Origin: an uncultured Prevotellaceae bacterium
GTDB taxonomy: Bacteria; Bacteroidota; Bacteroidia; Bacteroidales; Bacteroidaceae
Assembly (NCBI GenBank): GCA_900318115.1
Contig: ONJJ01000005.1
Coordinates: 1 to 64,000 of the forward strand
DNA length: 64,000 bases
Direction: 5' to 3'
The translations under genes and the position numbers were made by a program. The notes under the pieces are model-generated. The model searched no databases. It was given only the letters and a program-made list of their open reading frames with translations, and was not told the origin of the DNA. This document shows positions 43,275 to 50,763 of the stretch, one piece after another (the stretch's first letter is position 1; each line of letters opens with the position of its first letter).

Positions 43275-44363
43275 TTATGAGATAATACTGTTTATCCATT
43301 TTTTCCCAGCTTGCTCTATAGAATAATTCTTTGCCTTATCGATAACAGCATTCTGCATTTCAGCAAATCGTATAGAGTCGTGTGAGAGTCCAACGAGTTC
43401 TTGGGCAAAAAGATTTTCGTCAAACGGCTTGACAAGGATTCCTTCTTTTGCATTTCTGATCAAATCCCTTGCTCCACCGAAACTATCAAAGATTATAGGG
43501 ATTACACCGTTGGCCTGAGCTTCTGCTACACAAAGCGGCCATCCTTCAAAAGAAGATGTTAGGCACAGGATAGAGGCTTCATTAAAATATAATTGTACAT
43601 GGTCGGAATAACCTTCAAAGGATATATTCTGCAAGCACAAATTTACAGCCTGTTGTCTAAGTGCTTCTTCTTCTGGTCCTCGACCGACAATTTTCAGCTG
43701 CCATTCAGGCATTTGAGGGCTTGCTAAGTGCCATATACGCAACAGCCTGTCCAATCGTTTGTCTCTACGTGACAATCGGCCAATATATACAACAACCTTC
43801 TGTTTCGTCATGCAAACATTTTCAGGAAGCGGTATAAAGCAGGGAATTATTCTTATCTTCTCTGTCGTTGCAGGGAGTGATATAATCTTGCCAATTTCTT
43901 CTTTATAACTCTCGCAAATTACTCCATATATGTCAGACGAGCGAAATACGCGATGATACTTAAGGCGGTAGAACCATGCAAGAAGAGGTTGGCCGTCGAA
44001 CTCATATCCAGGCTTGCTCATCAGTGCAAAAATGAATTTTACGCCTGTCTTTTTCCGCAGCCATGGTGCATAAAGGACTTCCCTATAACTAACAATGCTG
44101 GTGACCTCATGAAACTTGATGTAATCACGAACAGCACCAGCTATCCTGGGTGATGTCTTTATGCTTCCATGAGGTAGCTCCACCACATTGAATAGCCTAT
44201 GGAAACCTGATGGATAGGCCGATTCATCGTGATGAGTGGTGAGCACTGTAACATCAAAGTGTTGGTCTACTAGATAGTTGGCCATGTCCATAGTGATTTT
44301 CTCCGCTCCCCCAAAGGGAAAGACTTGATGGAGAAAAGCTATGCTCTTCAAGTTTATTTTCAT
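43275..44363 (-). CDS. family 4 glycosyltransferase
   Basis: A 362-residue GT-B enzyme with FPFGGAEKITMDMANYL near the N-terminus, VVYIGRLSRRDKRLDRLL at the domain junction and the EX7E-type motif SFEGWPLCVAEAQANG. It transfers a sugar from an NDP-sugar donor with retention, probably onto LPS core. It overlaps the preceding GT90 gene by 4 bases and is 23 bases before the GT9 gene. Confidence 0.92.
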   Translation of the reverse strand: MKINLKSIAFLHQVFPFGGAEKITMDMANYLVDQHFDVTVLTTHHDESAYPSGFHRLFNVVELPHGSIKTSPRIAGAVRDYIKFHEVTSIVSYREVLYAPWLRKKTGVKFIFALMSKPGYEFDGQPLLAWFYRLKYHRVFRSSDIYGVICESYKEEIGKIISLPATTEKIRIIPCFIPLPENVCMTKQKVVVYIGRLSRRDKRLDRLLRIWHLASPQMPEWQLKIVGRGPEEEALRQQAVNLCLQNISFEGYSDHVQLYFNEASILCLTSSFEGWPLCVAEAQANGVIPIIFDSFGGARDLIRNAKEGILVKPFDENLFAQELVGLSHDSIRFAEMQNAVIDKAKNYSIEQAGKKWINSIIS

Positions 44364-45340
44364 GACTCTGGAATTTGATTGGTGCGTAAGAAGTAACGTT
44401 GTAAGGTCAGTAGTTCTGCCGTAAACTCCAGCCGATTATTCTGGAATTGTTTAACGTATTCATTGGCGTGTGTGATGATTGCTTCTGCTTCTTCAGGATG
44501 CTGTATATAGTATTGTACACGTTCAATAAGGTCGGAATAATCTTCGGCTATCTCAATATAATGATAATTGGGTTTGAGCGTCCCTTCCATGAACCACGTT
44601 TCATACTTAGGGCGTGGCATTACTGCAACAGAATGAGAGGACATCACCCATTTGAGATTGGTGGCCACATCATGTCCTTCTATGCACATAATGAACTTAA
44701 ATTCCAATTGCTCCTTTTTTGACATGAATGATTTATACCATTCAGGATGTTCTTTATAATATATTGTACCTGTCATACCGAAATCGCACATGGGATGCTG
44801 CCAGAACTTTTCTAAAAGCAAGGCTCGCATAGGTTGATTCACGATGTTTCGAAAGACTATTAAATCTTTCTTTCCCCTAAAGGCTATACTATCTTTGACC
44901 CATTGGAAATGACGCTCGCTATTCAATTTTAACAATACGGAATTTGAAACCGATCCTATTGGACGGCTTTTAACTATCGTAGGAACTCCAAAAGTCTCTG
45001 TTATGTCTCCAAAAAGATAGGCAAAACGCAAATGAATAGGAAAACAAGAAAGAGATCTATATAAATCAAGAAAGTAAGTCCCGAATTTTTGTTTCTGTCC
45101 ATAGGGATAGCGGTAGTCTGATATTCGGCATGGAAGTATCTGAGGTTGCTGGAATTCTGTACATTTCACGTAATAGTCAACCCTTTTCTGTAGGATTGCA
45201 CATTCTTCATCGGTCAGAGACCGAAGAGTACGTTTACCTATTTTCCTACGGATGACTTTAGGCATATAGTATATGGCAAAGGAACGCATGTAAAACCATG
45301 TACGCCTGAACCCTCTTTTCAATTGGTTGGATATATCCAT
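44360..45340 (-). CDS. family 90 glycosyltransferase (CAP10/LPS-modifying type)
   Basis: A 326-residue protein with the pattern of the LPS-modifying/CAP10 family: an RISDYRYPYG segment, GVPTIVKSRPIGS, LLKLNSERHFQW, and then KFIMCIEGHDVATNLKWVMSSHSVAVMP split by family-typical spacing (read here as separate motifs IEGHDVATNLKW and SSHSVAVMP). The end includes a helical YYIQHPEEAEAI. Members add xylose or glucose-type sugars to LPS or capsule. It starts 3 bases after the acyltransferase stop. Confidence 0.85.
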   Translation of the reverse strand: MDISNQLKRGFRRTWFYMRSFAIYYMPKVIRRKIGKRTLRSLTDEECAILQKRVDYYVKCTEFQQPQILPCRISDYRYPYGQKQKFGTYFLDLYRSLSCFPIHLRFAYLFGDITETFGVPTIVKSRPIGSVSNSVLLKLNSERHFQWVKDSIAFRGKKDLIVFRNIVNQPMRALLLEKFWQHPMCDFGMTGTIYYKEHPEWYKSFMSKKEQLEFKFIMCIEGHDVATNLKWVMSSHSVAVMPRPKYETWFMEGTLKPNYHYIEIAEDYSDLIERVQYYIQHPEEAEAIITHANEYVKQFQNNRLEFTAELLTLQRYFLRTNQIPES

Positions 45341-45343
45341 AGA

Positions 45344-46237
45344 TTAAGATATTGAAGAATCATTACGTTTGTGTTTCCAGCGGTTATGAGTCCAAAGCCA
45401 TAACTCTGGACTTCTGCGAATGGAAGTCTCCATCATCTTCAAGAACGAACGTGTGTAGGGATAGTCGGGTGCTTGAGATTGAGGCTGAATTGGACGAAAG
45501 GTGAGGATATAATGTCCGCGACTTGGCTTTTCAATGTCCATGTAGAGAATCTCTGCTCCAATTTTTTGCCCTATATGTTCCCCACCAACTATGAAAGGCG
45601 TGTCCTGGCCTAAGAATTTTGTCCAATATCTCAGGTGATGCCTATCTGGACGTTGGTCAGAAATAAAACCTATACAAAAGGGCTCATCATTTTGCCTTAA
45701 TCTTATCAAAGTCCGAGCTGCATCATTTTGGCTTATCAATAGATTTCTGCTGAATCGCTGACGTATATGGTACATGACATCATTGAAAACAGGATCCCTA
45801 AGAGGTTTGTAAATTTCTCCGCCAATGCGCATTACCTTAAACCTATAAAGTATCTCTTGTACCCACTCCCAATTGCCGAAATGCCCCAATAATAAAATAA
45901 CAGGACGTTTCTGGAGAGCAATGTCATCTACTAATTGCACATTCTTTACTTTGATATGTTCCTTCAATTCTGCATCTGTTATGTGCAACAATTTAATAGT
46001 TTCTACAATAATATCGCATAAATGATGGTAAAACCCTTTTTCTATTGTCAGGCGCTCTTTGATTGTCATATCAGGAAATACAAGCAGAAGATGCCGACGT
46101 ACTAATGATAGCCGATACCGAATGATGTAATGAACAACGAAGGACATGCAGTCGCTGATGAAATACAACACTTTGAAAGGCAAATGAGCAATTGCACCCA
46201 AAAGGTTGATATACATTTTATACAGCCACTTCTTCAT
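45344..46237 (-). CDS. lipid A acyltransferase (LpxL/HtrB family)
   Basis: A 297-residue inner-membrane-associated acyltransferase that adds a secondary acyl chain to Kdo-lipid A. It has an N-terminal membrane helix region, the catalytic HxxxxE-type motif LLGHFGNWEW, a second block SDQRPDRHH and a C-terminal SPELWLWTHNRWKH, all typical of LpxL/LpxM. The overlap of 4 bases with the DegT gene and the 3-base gap to the GT90 gene show that it is part of the LPS operon. Confidence 0.92.
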   Translation of the reverse strand: MKKWLYKMYINLLGAIAHLPFKVLYFISDCMSFVVHYIIRYRLSLVRRHLLLVFPDMTIKERLTIEKGFYHHLCDIIVETIKLLHITDAELKEHIKVKNVQLVDDIALQKRPVILLLGHFGNWEWVQEILYRFKVMRIGGEIYKPLRDPVFNDVMYHIRQRFSRNLLISQNDAARTLIRLRQNDEPFCIGFISDQRPDRHHLRYWTKFLGQDTPFIVGGEHIGQKIGAEILYMDIEKPSRGHYILTFRPIQPQSQAPDYPYTRSFLKMMETSIRRSPELWLWTHNRWKHKRNDSSIS

Positions 46238-47433
46238 AGGCTCTGAACAATTTCTGTGAAATTAGATATTACGTATGCCTGTTCTTCATCTGTCATCCGC
46301 GAATATAAGGGAAGGCTTATTTCGTTCTCAAACATCCTATAGGCATTTGGAAAATCTTTGATGTCAAACCCCATGGAGTGATATGCCGTCATCATCGGTA
46401 AGGGCTTGAAATGCACGTTACAGGCAATTCCATGTCCTGCCATCTGATTGATAACATTATTCCGCGACTCTGAAGTCTCACCTATTAATCGTACCATGTA
46501 TAAATGACCATTAGATGGCATATCACGCCGAAAATGATTAGCTACAACTATATTGAGTCCGATAAACGCTTGATTATAAGTTCGAATTAATTCTCGACGA
46601 CGTTCCAATATTGAAGGATATCGCTGGAGTTGGACTAATCCTATTGCGGCAGTTATATCTGTCATGTTGCATTTATACCAAGGCCCTTCTATGTCATACT
46701 CCCATGCACCCATTTTCGTTTTGGCCAAGGCGTCCTTGCTTTGCCCATGCAAAGAGAGGAGTTGGAATTGGCGGTAAATCTGTTCGTCGTCAAGACCTTC
46801 TTTTCGTTTCCAAGTAAGTGCACCTCCCTCGGCTGTCGTCAAGTTCTTGACGGCATGAAAAGAGAATGCTGTGAAATCAGCAATGGCACCGGCACGCAAA
46901 CCATTCTGTTCTGAACCAAAAGCATGCGCAGAATCCGCCAGCACAAGGATTCTTCCATAAAGTTTCTGCATCTCATTGGCTGGGTTGAACAAATGCCGTT
47001 TGTCCTCTATAATATTATATATACGACTATAGTTACATATTAATCCACCAATATCCACAGGAATAATGACCTTAGTCCTATCTGTTATGGCCTCAGCCAA
47101 TTGTTTGCCATCCATTTCTAATGTTCCTGGAGCAACATCTACTAATATAAGCCGAGCTCCTACGTGACATACGACGCTTGCAGTTGCTGTATATGTATAT
47201 GCAGAAGTTATCACTTCATCACCGGGGCCAACTCCAAAAAGTCTGAGAATAGATTCCATGCAGGCAGTTGCTGAACTAAGGCAAACTGCTGTCTTAGTAC
47301 CGCAATAAGCCGCTATCTGACGTTCCAACTCTTTTGTTTTTGGACCCGTGGTAATCCAGCCGCTTTCAAGTACTTCGCATACTGCCTGCGTTTCCTGCTT
47401 CGTTATATCTGGAGGAGAAAATGGGATTTTCAT
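46234..47433 (-). CDS. DegT/DnrJ/EryC1 aminotransferase (sugar aminotransferase)
   Basis: A 399-residue PLP enzyme that converts a keto-sugar to an amino-sugar. Motifs: FSPPDITKQE at the start, SATACMESILRL, DEVITSAYTYTATAS, the aspartate in VLADSAHAFGS and the PLP lysine in FSFHAVKNLTTAEGG. It sits 17 bases after kdsB and overlaps the acyltransferase gene by 4 bases. Because DegT enzymes next to kdsB include KdnA, which makes 8-amino-Kdo in Shewanella, the same might apply here; no KdnB-type dehydrogenase is visible nearby, so another nucleotide sugar is equally possible. Confidence 0.88.
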   Translation of the reverse strand: MKIPFSPPDITKQETQAVCEVLESGWITTGPKTKELERQIAAYCGTKTAVCLSSATACMESILRLFGVGPGDEVITSAYTYTATASVVCHVGARLILVDVAPGTLEMDGKQLAEAITDRTKVIIPVDIGGLICNYSRIYNIIEDKRHLFNPANEMQKLYGRILVLADSAHAFGSEQNGLRAGAIADFTAFSFHAVKNLTTAEGGALTWKRKEGLDDEQIYRQFQLLSLHGQSKDALAKTKMGAWEYDIEGPWYKCNMTDITAAIGLVQLQRYPSILERRRELIRTYNQAFIGLNIVVANHFRRDMPSNGHLYMVRLIGETSESRNNVINQMAGHGIACNVHFKPLPMMTAYHSMGFDIKDFPNAYRMFENEISLPLYSRMTDEEQAYVISNFTEIVQSL

Positions 47434-47450
47434 TACTCTAACAATCTATG

Positions 47451-48185
47451 TTATTGATTCATAGAAGCTTGTAAATATTCCTCTACGCCTGCAATATCCT
47501 TTGGCGTATCAACACTCAAACTTTTGCAATGGCAATTATAGTAATAGATTGGTACATGGTTCTCAATGAAGCGGAAGGAATCGTTCTCTTCTATCTTTTC
47601 TATTGGACCTCGAGGTGTGGTATGATAGAAATCAAGTGCCTTACGATTGAAAGCACCGACTCCCACGAACTTATGGAACACATAGTTCATGGCACCCTTG
47701 GGAAAAGGAATGGGCGAACGGGAAATGAAAAGACAGCGGTCATCATTAGCTGTGACGATTTTCAGATTTGTGGCATCGACCACTTCCACAGGATTCTCGA
47801 AATCGGTCATCAGGTTGGACACATATAGCTCACCCTCTTTGACTTCGGCAGGGATGCATTGGATGATTGCTTCTCGAGTGAGCAAGGGTTCGTCGCCATT
47901 GACCATCACATAGAGGTCGGCGTCCACCTTGGTTGATACCTCGTATAGACGCTCGGTTGCAGTATCATGGTCACTACTAGTCATAATAACTTTAGCCCCA
48001 AAGGTTTCTGCTGCCATACGGATACGGTCGCTGTCTGTAGCCACATAGACTTCCGAGAATTCAGGCACGGCCTTGCAATGCTCGTACACCCATTGAATCA
48101 TAGGTTTTTCAAGAATAAGAGCCAAAGGCTTTTCAAAGAAGCGGCTGCTGCCTCCTCGAGCAGGGATTACGCATACAATATTCAT
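47451..48185 (-). CDS. kdsB: 3-deoxy-manno-octulosonate cytidylyltransferase KdsB
   Basis: KdsB activates Kdo with CTP for transfer to lipid A. The 244-residue protein begins IPARGGSSRFFEKPLA, the nucleotidyltransferase signature (usually IPARxxSxRxPxKPL), followed by YVATDSDRI, VMTSSDHDTATER and VMVNGDEPLL, which hold the CTP-binding and metal residues. The FFEKPL variant of the first motif is slightly unusual (FPGKPL is common), and such variation is also seen in 8-amino-Kdo type enzymes. It precedes the DegT gene and follows waaA on the same strand. Confidence 0.88.
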   Translation of the reverse strand: MNIVCVIPARGGSSRFFEKPLALILEKPMIQWVYEHCKAVPEFSEVYVATDSDRIRMAAETFGAKVIMTSSDHDTATERLYEVSTKVDADLYVMVNGDEPLLTREAIIQCIPAEVKEGELYVSNLMTDFENPVEVVDATNLKIVTANDDRCLFISRSPIPFPKGAMNYVFHKFVGVGAFNRKALDFYHTTPRGPIEKIEENDSFRFIENHVPIYYYNCHCKSLSVDTPKDIAGVEEYLQASMNQ

Positions 48186-48207
48186 AACAAACTTTTATAT
48201 TTGGTTT

Positions 48208-49491
48208 TTATAATGCTTTATCATTCACTATTCGTTGAACTATATCAACTGTTTGGCCTATGTGTTCTCGCATGTAGCATTCGGATTGCTTTTTGACATA
48301 AGTCTTATGAACTTCATCTCCTTGTACTTCAGTAAACCAGTCATCTAATTCTTTTGGCGTACTAGCAACATGACCAATGCCTAAAGCCATAAGGTCTTGT
48401 GCTACTGGCTTGCGCTTGATTTTAGGGCCAAAAGCGACGGGAATACCATATACGACAGCTTCCAGAACATTATGCAGATAAGGGGTGAATCCGCCGCCGA
48501 CATATGCCCATCGAGCGTACCTATATAAATATGTAAGGGAGCCCATAAAATCAACAATGAGCACTTGCGTCACTGAGAAGTCAGTCTTTTCAGTGCAATC
48601 GGAATAGAGGACAGAGCGACCATGGAGTTCCCTAATGATTTTATGAAGAATTTCTTCACTTATTTCATGTGGGACAATCAAGAAATGTGTTTCTTGGTGG
48701 TGATTGGCTAAGGAAGCTATTAACTGCAAATCCTGGTCATTATGAATACTTCCCGCAATGAACACATCATGTTCTCCTACGAAATTCTCTATAATTGTAT
48801 TGTGGTATGAAGATAAAGATTTCTCTGCCACGTTATCAAAAAGCGGATCTCCTGTTACAGTGACTTGGTGAATGCCTATTCGGTCTAGCCTCTCCTTGGA
48901 TTGTGTATTGAGCACAAAGATTTCCTTGAATACATTTAAAGCCTCTTTATATATACCGCCATACCATCGAAAGTAAGGCTCGTTCCCCTTGATATTCGCA
49001 GAGAGGAGATATACGGGGATGTTTCTTTTTCCAAGTTCGAAAAGATAGTTTAACCAGTATTCAGATACCATAAATAGTACCTTCTGAGGATTTATTATGT
49101 CCAGAAATTTGGAAACATTATCGGTAGAATCTAGGGGTAATGGATACACGGCATCTACCTCTTCAAGAAGAATGGGTTTCATTTGCAGGCCCGTTGGAGA
49201 GAAGAACGTCAGTACGACCTTGTAGCTTTTATCTGAGCGCAGGCTCTTTATGATAGGACGTGCGATATTGTACTCCCCGTAAGACGAGGCGTGTACCCAA
49301 ATCACAGGACGAGATGAATTTTCTCGTCTGAAAGAGACTCGAATGGTTTCAATAAGCCGATGACGTGAAACAATAAATAATCCCAACTTGGAGTTTGATT
49401 TTCCAAATATAGGATGTATATATAGCAAGCAGGCATCAATCAATTTAAAGGCCTGATTATAAATAATATGTATCGATTTTGACCAACGCAT
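48208..49491 (-). CDS. waaA: 3-deoxy-D-manno-octulosonic acid transferase WaaA (KdtA)
   Basis: WaaA transfers Kdo from CMP-Kdo to lipid IVA at the inner face of the inner membrane. The 427-residue GT30 enzyme starts with a membrane-associated helix and contains VIWVHASSYGEYNIARP with the likely catalytic glutamate, VVLTFFSPTG, FIAGSIHNDQD and WAYVGGGFTPYLHNVLE, typical of the family. It is the first gene of the LPS operon; a -7 element lies 22 bases upstream. Only one Kdo transfer is common for Bacteroidales, but that cannot be read here. Confidence 0.95.
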   Translation of the reverse strand: MRWSKSIHIIYNQAFKLIDACLLYIHPIFGKSNSKLGLFIVSRHRLIETIRVSFRRENSSRPVIWVHASSYGEYNIARPIIKSLRSDKSYKVVLTFFSPTGLQMKPILLEEVDAVYPLPLDSTDNVSKFLDIINPQKVLFMVSEYWLNYLFELGKRNIPVYLLSANIKGNEPYFRWYGGIYKEALNVFKEIFVLNTQSKERLDRIGIHQVTVTGDPLFDNVAEKSLSSYHNTIIENFVGEHDVFIAGSIHNDQDLQLIASLANHHQETHFLIVPHEISEEILHKIIRELHGRSVLYSDCTEKTDFSVTQVLIVDFMGSLTYLYRYARWAYVGGGFTPYLHNVLEAVVYGIPVAFGPKIKRKPVAQDLMALGIGHVASTPKELDDWFTEVQGDEVHKTYVKKQSECYMREHIGQTVDIVQRIVNDKAL

Positions 49492-49512
49492 TAATTACTT
49501 CCTATTTTTTTG

Positions 49513-49520
49513 CAAAGGTA
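49513..49520 (-). promoter_or_regulatory. -7 promoter element for the waaA operon
   Basis: TACCTTTG on the minus strand, 22 bases before the waaA start. No clear -33 box. Confidence 0.55.
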
Positions 49521-49613
49521 ATACTTTCTTATTGAAGATCACGTATCTATGTGTCTAATATATTATCACATTATTGTAAGAATATATTAGAGTTTTGTAC
49601 CACCTGCTGTGCT

Positions 49614-49662
49614 GGCTCCTGCAGCCTGCTGGGTTGCATCATCCTCGCGCGACTAACTATAG
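49614..49662. repeat. left copy of a direct repeat flanking a decayed gene
   Basis: The 15 bases GGCTCCTGCAGCCTG (49614-49628) and CATCCTCG (49640-49647) recur with the same 26-base offset at 50252 and 50278. A further CGCGACT-(n3)-TATAG tail (49648-49662) has its counterpart at 50304-50318. Confidence 0.7.
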
Positions 49663-49683
49663 TAGCTTGAATTCCCCCAAAAT

Positions 49684-49716
49684 AACAACTCAGTCATGTC
49701 ACATGATTGAGTTGTT
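49684..49716. terminator. stem-loop in the intergenic region
   Basis: A 14-pair stem (AACAACTCAGTCAT with its near complement, one G-U pair) and a 5-base loop. It lies between the waaA promoter and the DUF4143 remnant. Its function is unclear. Confidence 0.5.
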
Positions 49717-49842
49717 ACTTAACTTTAGCACGGAATGTCATTCAGAAGTTAAAAATACGATACAACATCACAGTTTATGATGGAAAAACAGGTGTTCTTC
49801 CAAAAGAAACTAAACCTTAGATATTGTAATGTCGAATACACG

Positions 49843-49892
49843 AAAGCCTGTATTCAGATAACTCTACAGGTCTATTTGGATACAGGCTTTTT
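49843..49892. terminator. stem-loop with T-run next to the DUF4143 remnant
   Basis: AAAGCCTGTAT (49843-49853) pairs with ATACAGGCTTT (49880-49890), loop 26 bases. It follows the stop of the remnant gene on the minus strand and is probably its original terminator. Confidence 0.5.
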
Positions 49893-49913
49893 GGGGAAAC
49901 ACGTCACATTGAT

Positions 49914-50177
49914 TTAGTTCTTCAAGCAACCAATAGGTACGACGAACACACCATCTTCCTTTCGTTGGTATGCAAAATCGCCGGTAGCCGTAAGTACCAT
50001 GAGGAATGAAGGCTTCTTCATCTTTGTCGTGTCAATCTTATCGGCAAGAGTTTTCAATGCGGATGCACCGTCGTTGATAAGTTCATCGCCACCGAGTTTA
50101 ATCTCTATCAACCCATATTGTCCATTTCTTAAATGAAGCACCGTGTCACATTCCAACCCTGTCTTGTCTCTGTGACT
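49914..50177 (-). pseudogene. C-terminal remnant of a DUF4143/AAA-type ATPase
   Basis: The reading frame encodes about 88 residues, including HRDKTGLECDTVLHL, IEIKLGGDELI, PSFLMVLTATGDFAY and the end VVPIGCLKN, a very typical C-terminus of the DUF4143-containing ATPases that are abundant in Bacteroidetes. The full proteins have about 430 residues, with an N-terminal AAA domain that is absent here. The match stops at about 50177, just where the short repeat array (50181-50289) begins, so the gene was cut by deletion or by repeat insertion. The segment IEIKLGGD resembles a restriction-endonuclease-like nuclease core. Confidence 0.75.
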
Positions 50178-50180
50178 TCC

Positions 50181-50289
50181 ATGAAGCCTTATGCAGCCTG
50201 ATGTGTGGCCTCATACAGCCTGCTATGAAGCCTCATACAGCCTGCCATGTAGGCTCCTGCAGCCTGATGTATAGTCTCATCCTCGTGGG
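50181..50289. repeat. imperfect tandem repeats of 20-24 bases with core GCAGCCTG/ACAGCCTG
   Basis: Units begin with ATG at 50181, 50201, 50225, 50247 and 50267 (20, 24, 22, 20 bases), with core GCCTCATACAGCCTG. The last units include the right copy of the direct repeat seen at 49614 (GGCTCCTGCAGCCTG at 50252-50266, CATCCTCG at 50278-50285). Confidence 0.75.
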
Positions 50290-50356
50290 ACTATAGTTTC
50301 TCACGCGACTGATTATAGTTGCTTTTTTGCCGAATAATGGATTTGGATAAAATAGC

Positions 50357-50577
50357 TTCACCCTTCACCAGAGGGGGTAAACGTGCTGTATATGAGATCG
50401 TTCTGTGGTGAATCTCTGTTGCGAAGAGATTCACCGGAGATTCACCGCCCGACTGGGGATTGGAATTAGGGAGGAGTCGTGGGTAGCAGGGTGAAGCTCG
50501 GTGAATCTCTGCGCGATAGAGATTCACCACGGAATCTGTTGATAATGATACGATTAGACTGAATGGTGAAAGGTGAA
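50357..50577. repeat. mirror-symmetric array of ten TTCACC/GGTGAA hexamers with two 29-base hairpins
   Basis: TTCACC at 50357, 50364, 50430, 50441 and 50523; GGTGAA at 50407, 50490, 50500, 50565 and 50572. Two perfect 11-base dyads GGTGAATCTCT-N7-AGAGATTCACC occupy 50407-50435 and 50500-50528. The ten hexamers are arranged symmetrically about base 50467: the outer pairs match exactly and the inner ones to within 1-2 bases, while the spacer sequences differ. This looks like a protein-binding array such as iterons or an operator complex. It lies about 190 bases upstream of the VapE-type gene, upstream of its promoter. Confidence 0.85.
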
Positions 50578-50684
50578 TCTTTTTTCGATGAATTTCTTTT
50601 TTTGCGCGGGGGCGTTTGTCGGAGAATGATTGAAAAGCTGGCCCTCGTTTTTTTGCATTTTTGGACGTTTAAAGTCCCAAAATA

Positions 50685-50716
50685 TTTGGCCATTCCAGAT
50701 TTTTTTCGTACCTTTG
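50685..50716 (+). promoter_or_regulatory. Bacteroidetes-type promoter for the VapE-type gene
   Basis: TTTG (50685-50688), 20 bases, TACCTTTG (50709-50716): full consensus. A small hairpin TGGCA-GTAT-TGCCA (50726-50739) lies in the leader. Confidence 0.8.
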
Positions 50717-50763
50717 CATCATGATTGGCAGTATTGCCAGTTATAACCTTAAACTTTATTACT

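Noticed and set aside
49492..50763. tRNA gene or insertion sequence that could explain the repeats
   Set aside because: No T-loop-type GGTTCGA box with cloverleaf arms and no transposase fragment were seen; the repeats are short and lack terminal inverted repeats of an IS.
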